Origin: Hinthialibacter sp964556895
GTDB lineage: Bacteria; Hinthialibacterota; Hinthialibacteria; Hinthialibacterales; Hinthialibacteraceae
NCBI GenBank assembly: GCA_964556895.1
Contig: CAZKYC010000007.1
Span: 25,135-89,134 of the forward strand
Length of the DNA: 64,000 nt
Direction of reading: 5' to 3'
Shown: piece by piece, positions 51,050-59,440 of the stretch
How positions within the stretch are numbered: the first letter of the stretch is position 1
Layout: each line of letters opens with the position of its first letter
Notes under the pieces: generated by a model
Seen by the model: only the letters and a program-made list of their open reading frames with translations
What the model was told of the DNA's origin: nothing
Database searches by the model: none
Position numbers and translations under genes: made by a program

Positions 51050-52060
51050 ATGATTCGTTCTACTTCAATACTGATTGCCCTTGCCCTGACTGTCAGCGTG
51101 ACTGGTTGGGCGCAACAAAACGTCACCATAAACCCTGGCGACGACGTGATGGCCATTTTGGCGACCGTCGTCGATGAAAATAGCACCGTCACCTTCGGCC
51201 CAGGCCGCTACAACGTCACGCCTGACCCCAACAACCCGACCAGCGACTTCTTTCAACCGCCAACAGGCAGCGTTATCAAAGGCGCGGGTTCCGGCTTGGA
51301 TCCGGCCAACTCGACCATCATCGACTTGGGTTACTCGTTCTCAAACGGCTTCGCCGTTGAACAACAAGCCGAAGTGTTGATCGAAGGCATGACCATTATG
51401 CGCGCGACTGTGCATGTCATTCAGATCGAAGAGTCGTTCGACGTCACCTTTCGCGATGTTTGGGCGTTCAAAGCCTTTGACTCATTGTTTAATACGGATA
51501 CAGGGGAAGAGTACAAGTTTGAAAATTGCTTATTCTCATACTGCGGCGACGAATTGCTCAAATGCAATGACACGCCCGCCTTTGTCACATTCACCAACTG
51601 CGACTTTTCAAATTCCTCAGGCGTGTTGGTCGAATGTGAAGGCGCGTCAGAAATGATCTTCCGCAATTGCATCTTTTATTCTGGCAGCGGATCTTCGACT
51701 GACGCCATCGTCGAAGACGGTGGATCGGTTATCATTCGCAATAGTGTGTTATATGACGCGGTCGATGACGGCTCAATGGTCGCAGAAAACGACGGCGGCT
51801 TGAATGTTGTCGCTAACATATCCGGCATTGAGTTTACCCTAGACCAGACCAACATTGGCGTTGACCCGATGTATGTCGCGCCGCCCACCTTTGGCAACGG
51901 CATGGCTGACGTTGATCTTCGTTTGATGGCTGGTTCCCCAGCGTTGACCGCTGGCTCTGACGCATTTGCGGATGACAACATCACAGCGTCGGGTTCTGAG
52001 ACCTTTGCGGGTTCACGCGGCCCAGCGGGCGCATCGGTCGATCATTGGGCTTTATTCTAA
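51050..52060 (+). CDS. Secreted right-handed beta-helix protein, paralog 2
   Basis: A 336-residue exported paralog of the previous gene, 32 nt downstream. It shares VTINPGDDVMAILATVVDEN, IKGAGSGLDPANSTII, coil repeats (VLIEGMTIMRATVHVI, VTFRDVWAFKAF, VTFTNCDFSNSSG, MIFRNCIFYSGSG, VIIRNSVLYDA) and the ending MAGSPALTAGSD with TFAGSRGPAG. AAGGAG lies 9 nt before the ATG at 51050. The two genes arose by tandem duplication and have since diverged widely. Confidence 0.75.
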   Translation: MIRSTSILIALALTVSVTGWAQQNVTINPGDDVMAILATVVDENSTVTFGPGRYNVTPDPNNPTSDFFQPPTGSVIKGAGSGLDPANSTIIDLGYSFSNGFAVEQQAEVLIEGMTIMRATVHVIQIEESFDVTFRDVWAFKAFDSLFNTDTGEEYKFENCLFSYCGDELLKCNDTPAFVTFTNCDFSNSSGVLVECEGASEMIFRNCIFYSGSGSSTDAIVEDGGSVIIRNSVLYDAVDDGSMVAENDGGLNVVANISGIEFTLDQTNIGVDPMYVAPPTFGNGMADVDLRLMAGSPALTAGSDAFADDNITASGSETFAGSRGPAGASVDHWALF

Positions 52061-52082
52061 GATTGACATCTTTACCTTCTAC

Positions 52083-52114
52083 AGAGACAAAGCCTCGTGA
52101 GGGGCTTTGTCTCT
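52083..52114 (+). terminator. Hairpin terminator after the beta-helix pair
   Basis: AGAGACAAAGCC pairs almost perfectly with GGGCTTTGTCTCT across a short loop, followed by a mixed ATGTGTTT. It is strong as a hairpin and weak as a T-tract. Confidence 0.65.
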
Positions 52115-52167
52115 ATGTGTTTCAGCTAGAAGGGTGTAAGTTAAATTGGTTGCCATAGGAGATGGTC

Positions 52168-52758
52168 ATGGTTCTGCGTAGAGGGTTTACATTAATTGAA
52201 TTATTGATTGTCGTTGCGATAATCGGCATTCTCGCGGCGATTGCTGTTCCCAACTTTATTAACGCCCAGATGCGCGCTAAGGTCGCGCGTACTCACGCCG
52301 ACCAAAAAGCGATTGCGACTTCGCTTGAACAGTATTTTCTCGATTGGAATAGTTACGTTGAAGATCACGACTATCCATCGACTCGCTCTCAGCGCGGCCT
52401 GTTTCGTTTAACTCATCCCGTTTCATACATTGGTTCGCTTCCTCGTGATGTGTTTCCGTCAAACGCCAAAGGGCCCTCAGAAGGCAACCCGCATTATGAA
52501 TTCGGCTCCGGCAACGGCAGCAAAGCCGGAAGACAATGGCCGGCGACTGCGTTTCTGATTATTTCTCCTGGCCCTGACCTCGGCGAACAAGTCAGCGGAA
52601 ACGACGGCTTTCCTTATGGTACTGTCATCGCCAGTTATCACATTAGTAACGGCGTGAATTCGTCGGGCGATATTGTACGAATGGGCGGCGACTTCAATCG
52701 AGGCGTCATTCGAATGGATGGGCGCTTTATCGCCGGCGGTCCACCGAGCAGGCCGTAA
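52168..52758 (+). CDS. Type II secretion/type IV pilin-like pseudopilin
   Basis: A 196-residue prepilin. The cleavage site is RRG/FTLIEL, followed by the usual hydrophobic helix (LLIVVAIIGILAAIAVPNF) and an alpha-helical stalk (AQMRAKVARTHADQKAIATS). The C-terminal globular part resembles major pseudopilins of the GspG type found singly in Planctomycetes-like genomes. No other secretion gene is adjacent. The ATG at 52168 has AGGAG 7 nt upstream and is preferred over an ATG 6 nt earlier, which overlaps that site. Confidence 0.88.
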   Translation: MVLRRGFTLIELLIVVAIIGILAAIAVPNFINAQMRAKVARTHADQKAIATSLEQYFLDWNSYVEDHDYPSTRSQRGLFRLTHPVSYIGSLPRDVFPSNAKGPSEGNPHYEFGSGNGSKAGRQWPATAFLIISPGPDLGEQVSGNDGFPYGTVIASYHISNGVNSSGDIVRMGGDFNRGVIRMDGRFIAGGPPSRP

Positions 52759-52908
52759 CTGTTTCCCAATCTTTCGGATGCAACAGAGAAGGGTAAATTC
52801 ACGATTCTACGTTTGACGTTCACCGAAATCATTGAGAGTCTGTCTCATTCATTCGTCTATGACATCGGTGGACCAATCAGAGGACAACGAGAGGTCTTAA
52901 TACGGCCT

Positions 52909-53352
52909 CTATTTTCCCGCCTCGCCGATCGGCATTTCTTTGAATCCGCTGTGGACCAACTGGGCAACGGTAGTGTTTTGAAGAAAGGTGACGACTAGAT
53001 TGTTAAGTTTGTCCATCATACACCCGACCACACAGCCCTGCGCGAGACACTTCTCCCGCCCCAAGACACATTGATTGGGCTTAAGCGGGCCTTCGATGGC
53101 TTCATAAATTTCGACCAGGGTGATTTCTTCGGCGGGGCGGTTCAGTTGAAATCCGCCCTTGGGACCGCGAAAAGCGCGCAACAGCCCGCTCTTGGTCAAC
53201 CGCTGATGGACCTTTTGAAGATGATGTTCTGAAACATCTAAATTTTTAGCGATGTCTTGAGTTTGAATGATCTTGTCTTTGTGGGCCGCTAAAACGCCTG
53301 CCGTGTGCAGAGCAAGCGCAAGAGCGTCTGATAACTTAAATAAAGTCTGCAT
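52909..53352 (-). CDS. Rrf2 family transcriptional regulator (copy 1)
   Basis: A 147-residue winged-helix regulator. The helix-turn-helix covers TQDIAKNLDVSEHHLQKVHQ and the wing RAFRGPKGGFQL. The C-terminal part contains four cysteines in CVLGREKCLAQGCVVGC, fitting an iron-sulfur ligand loop as in NsrR and IscR. GAGG lies 9 nt before the ATG at 53352. It is divergent from the alginate-type porin and the nrf genes, with a perfect palindrome over their shared promoter, so it probably senses nitrosative or redox stress and controls them. Confidence 0.88.
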   Translation of the reverse strand: MQTLFKLSDALALALHTAGVLAAHKDKIIQTQDIAKNLDVSEHHLQKVHQRLTKSGLLRAFRGPKGGFQLNRPAEEITLVEIYEAIEGPLKPNQCVLGREKCLAQGCVVGCMMDKLNNLVVTFLQNTTVAQLVHSGFKEMPIGEAGK

Positions 53353-53439
53353 CTTTGTCCTCACTTACCAAGCCCCACCTACTTGTGTTCGCAGTTGAAG
53401 GCTCTCTCCCGTGAACAATATTTTTTTTCTTACTCAGGG

Positions 53440-53477
53440 TTGACAAGATAATTATTTAACTGGTATTCTAATACCAG
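53440..53477 (+). promoter_or_regulatory. Promoter and palindromic operator of the porin-nrf operon
   Basis: TTGACA (53440-53445), 18-nt spacer, TATTCT (53464-53469). A perfect palindrome CTGGTATT-CT-AATACCAG (53460-53477) covers the -10 box. Binding of the divergent Rrf2 protein is inferred. Confidence 0.7.
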
Positions 53478-53531
53478 ATTACAATAAATCGAAATTCTGA
53501 TAATGCAAGCAAAAATTTGGTGTGAACAAAA

Positions 53532-54830
53532 ATGATAAACCATTGGCTCAAATCAACGCTAGTCATCAGCCTTATTGTTTTTAGTGCTTTTTCTGTTTTG
53601 GCGGAAGACATGATCCGTTTCTGGGACGACGCGGTCAGCATCGGCGGCGAAGTGAGGGGCCGCGCTGAGTTTTCGAACAATTTTTATACCCCAGACGGGC
53701 TGTCGGCGCGTGACGATGAGTTTCTCTTGCTACGCAGTAAATTACACTTAGACGTTCACCCCAGCGACCTTTGGCGTGTGTATGTCGAGTTGCAAGACTC
53801 GCGGCAGTTTGAGTCAGATTTTGCCAATCGCCGCAGTGTGCCGAACGGGTTTGAAGACGATCTTGATCTCTTTCAGTCGTATGTTGACCTCTACCACATG
53901 TTTGAATCGCCCGTGTCGTTGCGCGCTGGCCGCCAGATTCTTTCTTATGGGAAACAACGCTTAGTCGGCGGCTTCTTATGGAGCAACGTGTCGCGCTCTT
54001 TTGACGCGGTGAAAGTCACCGTTGATCTGCCTGATTTCTACGGTGGAAGCGTCGATGTCTTCTTTGGCGAGCCGATCATTCACGACTGGGGCAACTTTAA
54101 TGAGTTCTTTGAAACCTCAAACCAACTCTATGGCGTCTATTCGACCTGGAAAGACGTCGAATTTGTAGATTTTATCGAGGCGTACTATCTGTTGCGCGTG
54201 AATGACGATGTGGATGATGAAGTCCATTCCATAGGTTCTCGCCTGGGCCGCGCCTATGACAGCGGTATTGATTGGGAAATCGAAATTGTCGGCCAGTTTG
54301 GCGATTTTGGCGGCCTCGACCATTCGGCCTTCGCCTCTCATGTTGAGATCGGCTATAGCCCAGAGATGGCGTGGGGCCCTCGCTTCGCGATTGCACACAA
54401 TTACGCTACGGGTGATGACGACGCGGGCGACGGCGACCACGAAACCTTTGATAACCTGTTCCCGACAAACCACCTGCATTACGGCCAGATGGACCGCTTC
54501 TCGTGGCGCAACGGCCATAACATTGAACTCGAAGCCTCAGCCAGCCCCATCGAAACACTCAATGTCAAAAGTGAGTTTCACTTCTTTATTCTCGACGAAG
54601 CCGAAGATGACGCATGGTATAACGCGGGCGGCGGCGTGATTCGCGCGGGCGCGCCCGGGGCCGACTCCTACATCGGCGCTGAATTTGACCTGAGCCTGAA
54701 CTATCAGGTATGCGACAACTTCGCCGTCGGCGGCGGATATTCACACTTCTTCGCGGGCGGCTTCATTGAAGACACCGGCGACGATGACGACGCCGACTGG
54801 GGATACATTCAGGCGACAGTAACGTTTTAG
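53532..54830 (+). CDS. Alginate-export-type outer-membrane porin
   Basis: A 432-residue beta-barrel protein with signal peptide (STLVISLIVFSAFSVLA) and the Alginate_exp (AlgE-like) pattern: SIGGEVRGRAEFSNNF, LLLRSKLHLDVHPSDLWRVY, ELQDSR, VSLRAGRQILSYGKQRLVG, then alternating strands and a final aromatic end (YIQATVTF). Family members pass anionic solutes. Lying directly upstream of nrfH and sharing its promoter, it may let nitrite or nitrate into the periplasm. That role is inferred. Confidence 0.82.
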   Translation: MINHWLKSTLVISLIVFSAFSVLAEDMIRFWDDAVSIGGEVRGRAEFSNNFYTPDGLSARDDEFLLLRSKLHLDVHPSDLWRVYVELQDSRQFESDFANRRSVPNGFEDDLDLFQSYVDLYHMFESPVSLRAGRQILSYGKQRLVGGFLWSNVSRSFDAVKVTVDLPDFYGGSVDVFFGEPIIHDWGNFNEFFETSNQLYGVYSTWKDVEFVDFIEAYYLLRVNDDVDDEVHSIGSRLGRAYDSGIDWEIEIVGQFGDFGGLDHSAFASHVEIGYSPEMAWGPRFAIAHNYATGDDDAGDGDHETFDNLFPTNHLHYGQMDRFSWRNGHNIELEASASPIETLNVKSEFHFFILDEAEDDAWYNAGGGVIRAGAPGADSYIGAEFDLSLNYQVCDNFAVGGGYSHFFAGGFIEDTGDDDDADWGYIQATVTF

Positions 54831-54926
54831 ACGGACGAGAACCAGAAAACGGTTGACGGATTGCTGAAATTTGTTAAACCTTACTAAAAGGGTCATGTTT
54901 AACAAATTGGCAGAAAGAACTCCTAA

Positions 54927-55415
54927 ATGAATAAAACAAAATGGGCCGTAGTTTCAGCGATTCTGATTGGAGTATTCTTGGGATTAAGTGGGTATACGTT
55001 CATCTATGGAGAAGGGTTCTCGTATTTCAGCAAAGACCCCGCCGCCTGTGTGAACTGCCACATTATGCAGCCGCAGTTTGATTCGTGGCAGAAAGCCAGC
55101 CATCACAACGTCGCCAGCTGTGTTGATTGCCACCTGCCGCATGATTTTGTCGGCAAGTGGATCGCCAAGGCTGAAAACGGCTATTGGCACTCAAAAGGAT
55201 TTACCTTTCAAGACTTTCCTGAGCCGATCTTTATCCGGGAAAAGAACCTGAAAGTGCTGCATGAAAACTGCCTGTATTGCCACGAGGGATTGGTGCATGA
55301 GATCTTGCCAGGGCTTGTCTCTGATGAGACCGAAGTCAATTGCACTCATTGCCACCGCTCAGTTGGCCATGGCGAGACAGTCGGGCTAGGGAAATTTGAA
55401 CCTGTAAAAAAGTAA
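54927..55415 (+). CDS. nrfH: Cytochrome c nitrite reductase small subunit
   Basis: A 162-residue membrane-anchored tetrahaem cytochrome of the NapC/NirT family. It has one N-terminal helix (WAVVSAILIGVFLGLSGYT) and four CXXCH sites (CVNCH, CVDCH, CLYCH, CTHCH). It takes electrons from menaquinol and passes them to NrfA in the periplasm. Length is normal. It lies 96 nt after the porin and 30 nt before nrfA. Confidence 0.95.
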   Translation: MNKTKWAVVSAILIGVFLGLSGYTFIYGEGFSYFSKDPAACVNCHIMQPQFDSWQKASHHNVASCVDCHLPHDFVGKWIAKAENGYWHSKGFTFQDFPEPIFIREKNLKVLHENCLYCHEGLVHEILPGLVSDETEVNCTHCHRSVGHGETVGLGKFEPVKK

Positions 55416-55445
55416 TTCTTATTCATAAAAGATCGGGGTTTGACC

Positions 55446-56855
55446 ATGTCTATTTCAACCAAAGTCTACATAGCCATTATCGTGGTCGCATGTGGAGCCA
55501 GCGTGTTAGTCACAGCGCTGTTAATGAACATACTAGAACGCAAAAACGAAGCGGCGAACCGGTATGTCGAACTCGTCGAAGTCACCGAAGACGACACCGA
55601 CCCGGCCAAGTGGGGCGTGAACTGGCCAAAACAATATGAATCATACCTGTTGACCTCCCAATCGACGCGCACCCGCTTTGGCGGGCACGGCGGCAGCGAA
55701 GCGCTGCCGGAACAGAAGATTGAACGCGACCCATGGCTAAAGCGCATGTTCTTAGGCTATGCGTTCTCCATCGATTACCGCGACCGCCGCGGCCACGCCT
55801 ATATGTTAGAAGACCAAGAGACCACGTTGCGTCAAACCAAACCTCAATCTGGCTCCTGTCTTCACTGCCACGCGTCGGTCATGCCGCTCTATCGCGAATT
55901 GGGCGACGGCGACGAGATCGCTGGCTTTAAACAGACCCATCAATTGTCATACACAGAGATAAACAAAATGCTTCACGATAGCGGACACGCTCATCCGGTC
56001 AGTTGTGTGGATTGTCACGATCCCGACAACATGAAATTACGCGTAACCCGGCCCGCCTTCATTTTGGGGATACAAGAGTTAGCGAAGTCAGATTACCCAT
56101 TGCCGCAGATGCCTTCGATTGAGCGATGGAGAGAAGGCGATCGAAGCGAAGAGTATGACCCCAATATGCTCTCGACACGGACCGAAATGCGCTCGTTCGT
56201 CTGCGGCCAATGCCACGTCGAGTATTATTGCTCCAGCGCGTTTCCGTTGGAGTTCCCCTGGAGCAAAGGCTTGAAAATGGAAAATCTGGAAGAACACTGG
56301 GATGAAACCACCATGCCCGGCGGTGGACGCTTCTTTGACTACCAACACAAAGAGAGCGGCGCTGAAATTTTAAAGGCGCAACACCCGGAATTTGAGTTGT
56401 GGGCGCAAGGCATCCATTCGCGCTCTGGCGTTTCGTGCGCTGACTGCCACATGCCTTATCAGCGAGACGGCGCCACAAAGGTGTCAGACCACTGGGTGAG
56501 AAGCCCGCTGCTCAATGTTAACCGCGCTTGTCAGACTTGCCATCATGTCGACGAAGATGAACTGTTGGCCCGGGTGGAATCAATTCAAGAAAAAAACTTT
56601 AACCTGCTTCAACGCGCCGGCGAGGCGTTGATGGACCAGTTAGACGCCATCCAGGCAGCGAAAGACAACAACGCGACTGATGAACAATTGAAAGAGGCGC
56701 TTGATCTGCAACGCAAAGCCCAATGGCGCCTGGATTATATCGCGGCGGAAAACTCAATGGGCTTCCACGCCCCCCAGGAAGCCGCACGAATTCTGGGCGA
56801 AGCCATTGATTACGCCCGCCAGGGCCAAGTGGCCGCCACTCAAATTCAGAATTAA
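55446..56855 (+). CDS. nrfA: Cytochrome c nitrite reductase catalytic subunit, all-CXXCH form
   Basis: A 469-residue pentahaem cytochrome c552 that reduces nitrite to ammonium by six electrons in the periplasm. An uncleaved signal anchor is likely (IAIIVVACGASVLVTALLM). Five haem sites are visible: CLHCH, CVDCH, CGQCH, CADCH and CQTCH. Other family landmarks are VEYYCSSAFPLEFPW, HPEFELWAQGIHSRSGVSC and NSMGFHAPQEA. In classical NrfA the first haem is bound by CXXCK; here it is CXXCH, as in a minority of the family. The ATG at 55446 is chosen over a TTG 6 nt earlier. Confidence 0.94.
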   Translation: MSISTKVYIAIIVVACGASVLVTALLMNILERKNEAANRYVELVEVTEDDTDPAKWGVNWPKQYESYLLTSQSTRTRFGGHGGSEALPEQKIERDPWLKRMFLGYAFSIDYRDRRGHAYMLEDQETTLRQTKPQSGSCLHCHASVMPLYRELGDGDEIAGFKQTHQLSYTEINKMLHDSGHAHPVSCVDCHDPDNMKLRVTRPAFILGIQELAKSDYPLPQMPSIERWREGDRSEEYDPNMLSTRTEMRSFVCGQCHVEYYCSSAFPLEFPWSKGLKMENLEEHWDETTMPGGGRFFDYQHKESGAEILKAQHPEFELWAQGIHSRSGVSCADCHMPYQRDGATKVSDHWVRSPLLNVNRACQTCHHVDEDELLARVESIQEKNFNLLQRAGEALMDQLDAIQAAKDNNATDEQLKEALDLQRKAQWRLDYIAAENSMGFHAPQEAARILGEAIDYARQGQVAATQIQN

Positions 56856-56900
56856 ATAGAAGCAAACAAAAATGAACGAAACCAACAACAGGAGAACAAC

Positions 56901-57114
56901 ATGTCTTGCTGCCAATGTAAACAAACAACACACGACACAGGCTGCACCGATCGCGATGTATACGATAAAGACCCCCAAACCGCTGCCTCATAAGACTGAG
57001 TAGTCTATGTCTCAAAAGGCGCCTTATGTAAGCCTATTGCGCTGGGCAATTCGGCTAGCGAGACCCAAAAACCGAACTCGTTACCTTGCGCGCGTTGTTT
57101 GTGACGGTTGCCAA
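56901..57114 (+). pseudogene. Broken duplicate of hcp
   Basis: An ATG with AGGAG opens 30 codons (MSCCQCKQTTHDTGCTDRD then VYDKDPQTAAS) that match the start of the intact hcp gene at 57732, then a stop. The fourth cluster cysteine of hcp is Tyr here. Similarity resumes near 57086-57114 (about 21 of 29 bases identical to intact hcp) after a deletion of roughly 50-60 bases. It lies between nrfA and the second Rrf2 gene. Confidence 0.85.
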
Positions 57115-57182
57115 GGGGTTAAGCAGGAAGCATTGTAATTTTTCAGGGGGACGCGTTGATTCGCATCCCCCTTTTTCTTAAA

Positions 57183-57237
57183 AAATTACCTTCAGGTAAT
57201 TTTAATAGTTGACAAGCAGGTAATCTTAGCGTAAACT
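57183..57237 (+). promoter_or_regulatory. Promoter and operator of the Rrf2-hcp pair
   Basis: TTGACA (57209-57214), 17-nt spacer, TAAACT (57232-57237). A perfect palindrome AAATTACCT-TC-AGGTAATTT (57183-57202) lies just upstream and another half-site, AGGTAAT, is inside the spacer (57218-57224). This is a convincing operator for the following Rrf2 regulator, which would be autoregulated. Confidence 0.75.
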
Positions 57238-57266
57238 GCCATAACCAATGAGAGAGGATTGAGGCG

Positions 57267-57689
57267 TTGACGTTTAGCCAAACGACTGGATACGCCATCA
57301 TGGCGCTGAGTTGCCTTGACCCCGATGCCGAACGCTTAGTGCAGGAAAAAGAGATTTCCCAAGCGACCGGCATCAGTAAGTCGTATTTGTCGAAGATCAT
57401 TCATAAACTTAGCCAAGCGGGAATTTTAAAAGGGAAGCGCGGATATAAAGGCGGGATCGTTTTTGCGAAGAAAGCAACAGAAATATCAATGATGAATGTT
57501 GTCGACGCTATCGATGGAAACGGCTGGCGCACGAAATGCCTGTTAGGCCTGACCACCTGTTCTTGCGACAAACCATGCCCCATTCATGAGTGTTGGAGCA
57601 AGCAACGGCCCAAAATTGAACGTGTGTTAAAGAAACTTACCTTTGACCGCGTGATCAAAGACAAAGACATCAATTGGACTTTATTATAA
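57267..57689 (+). CDS. Rrf2 family transcriptional regulator (copy 2)
   Basis: A 140-residue winged-helix regulator. The helix-turn-helix contains KEISQATGISKSYLSKIIHK and the wing KGKRGYKGGIVF. Five cysteines in the C-terminal half (KCLLGLTTCSCDKPCPIHEC) fit an iron-sulfur ligand loop. It begins with TTG, preceded by GAGG. It is followed 42 nt later by hcp on the same transcript. NsrR-type regulators of this family control hcp in response to NO, so the same role is likely. It is clearly different in sequence from the copy at 52909. Confidence 0.88.
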   Translation: MTFSQTTGYAIMALSCLDPDAERLVQEKEISQATGISKSYLSKIIHKLSQAGILKGKRGYKGGIVFAKKATEISMMNVVDAIDGNGWRTKCLLGLTTCSCDKPCPIHECWSKQRPKIERVLKKLTFDRVIKDKDINWTLL

Positions 57690-57731
57690 AAAATTCCGTT
57701 CATTCGGACACAACGCATCAGGAGGAAGAAT

Positions 57732-59384
57732 ATGTTTTGCTACCAATGTGAACAAACAGCACACGGCACAGGCTGCACCGATCGCGGCGTATGCGGCAAA
57801 GATCCGCAAACGTCTGCGATGCAGGATTTGCTTGTGTATGTGACCAAAGGCATCTCGATGTACGCCTATCGCGCCGGAGAGTTGGGCGCCCGCGACGAAG
57901 AGGTCGATGTTTTTGTGTTCCGCGCACTCTTCGTGACCGTGACCAACGTGAACTTTGATGCGCAGCGTATCGCCCGCTGGGTGAAAGACGCCGCTGATAT
58001 GCGCGAAAAAGCCAAAGCGCTGTATGAAGACGCCTGTCAAAAAGCCGGCAAACAACCCGAAACCTTGGCTGGGCCAGCCGCTTGGAACTATGTTGACAAT
58101 TTCGACGAACTCGTACGCCAAGGCGAACTGGTTTCGATCCGTTCGCGCGTCGAGTCTTTTGGCGACGATTTGGTTGGCTTACAGGAACTGTTGATCTACG
58201 GTCTCAAAGGCCTCGCCGCCTATGGAACCCACGCCCTCATTCTGGGCAAGAGCGACCCTGCGTTGTTTGCATTCACTCATGAGGCAATGGACTTTACGAC
58301 AAAACCGAGCCCCACCATTGATGACTTGTTGGGCATGAACCTGCGCTGCGGCGAAATGTCAGTGAAGGTGTTGGCGCTGCTTGATTCAGCCAACACTGGC
58401 GCTTACGGCAACCCGACGCCGACCCCGGTCTTGATGGGACATAAAAAAGGCAAGGCCATTCTCGTGTCAGGCCATGACCTCAAAGACCTGGAAGAACTGC
58501 TCAAACAAACCGAAGGCAAGGGAATCAACATCTATACCCACGGCGAGATGTTGCCCGCCCACGGCTACCCCGAATTAAAGAAATACAAACACCTGGTCGG
58601 CCATTTTGGCGGCGCCTGGATGCGCCAGAAGAAAGAGTTTAAAGAATTTCCTGGCGCGATTCTAATGACCACCAACTGCATCATGGAGCCGCAGCCCGAA
58701 TACAAAGACCAACTCTTTACCAGCGGCGTGGTCGGGTGGGACGGCATCCCTCACATTACCGACGGCGATTTTTCACAAGTCATCGCCGCCGCTGAGGCGG
58801 CCCCTGGGTTCACTGACGACAGCCCGGAAAAATTTCATTATGCCGGCTTTGGCCATCACGCGGTGTTAGGCCTCGCTGACAAGGTCATCGACGCGGTCAA
58901 ACAGGGCGCCATCAAGCGCTTTGTGTTGATCGGCGGTTGCGACGGCGCTGAGCCGGGCCGCAACTATTACACCGAAATGGCCGAGACCATGCCCAAAGAC
59001 TGGGTGGTGTTAACGCTGGGCTGCGGCAAGTTCCGCGTGGTCGATTGCGACATGGGCGACATCGGCGGCATCCCCCGCCTGCTCGACATGGGGCAGTGTA
59101 ACGACGCCTACTCGGCAGTGCGCGTCGCGATGGCGTTGGCCGAAGCGTTTGAGACCGACATCAACAGCTTGCCATTGTCGCTGGTGGTGTCGTGGTATGA
59201 ACAAAAGGCCGTATGTGTGTTGCTCGCCCTTCTTCACCTGGGCGTTAAGAACGTTCGCTTGGGGCCGAAACTGCCCGCGTTTGTCACTCCAGCGGTGTTG
59301 AACGTCTTGGTTGAGAAGTTCAACGTGATGCCGATTGGCGAAGTCGAAGCCGATCTCAAACACATGCAAGAAACCAATTGTTAA
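57732..59384 (+). CDS. hcp: Hydroxylamine reductase / hybrid cluster protein
   Basis: A 550-residue hybrid cluster protein. The N-terminal cysteines MFCYQCEQTAHGTGCTDRGVC have C-x2-C-x8-C-x5-C spacing, the class I pattern that binds a [4Fe-4S] cluster. The hybrid cluster ligands are visible in HGEMLPAHGYPE, TTNCIMEP, GCDGAEPGRNYYTEMAE and LGCGKFR. Hcp reduces NO or hydroxylamine and protects against nitrosative stress. AGGAGG lies 7 nt before the ATG. The strong terminator at 59410 ends the operon, and the nrf genes upstream are functionally linked. Confidence 0.95.
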   Translation: MFCYQCEQTAHGTGCTDRGVCGKDPQTSAMQDLLVYVTKGISMYAYRAGELGARDEEVDVFVFRALFVTVTNVNFDAQRIARWVKDAADMREKAKALYEDACQKAGKQPETLAGPAAWNYVDNFDELVRQGELVSIRSRVESFGDDLVGLQELLIYGLKGLAAYGTHALILGKSDPALFAFTHEAMDFTTKPSPTIDDLLGMNLRCGEMSVKVLALLDSANTGAYGNPTPTPVLMGHKKGKAILVSGHDLKDLEELLKQTEGKGINIYTHGEMLPAHGYPELKKYKHLVGHFGGAWMRQKKEFKEFPGAILMTTNCIMEPQPEYKDQLFTSGVVGWDGIPHITDGDFSQVIAAAEAAPGFTDDSPEKFHYAGFGHHAVLGLADKVIDAVKQGAIKRFVLIGGCDGAEPGRNYYTEMAETMPKDWVVLTLGCGKFRVVDCDMGDIGGIPRLLDMGQCNDAYSAVRVAMALAEAFETDINSLPLSLVVSWYEQKAVCVLLALLHLGVKNVRLGPKLPAFVTPAVLNVLVEKFNVMPIGEVEADLKHMQETNC

Positions 59385-59409
59385 CTCGTCTAGCCTCCCA
59401 TGTAGAACG

Positions 59410-59440
59410 AAGGCCGCTTCAAACTTGAAGCGGCCTTTTT
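59410..59440 (+). terminator. Rho-independent terminator of the hcp operon
   Basis: AAGGCCGCTTCAA / TTGAAGCGGCCTT with a short loop and a run of Ts, 26 nt after the hcp stop. Confidence 0.92.
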
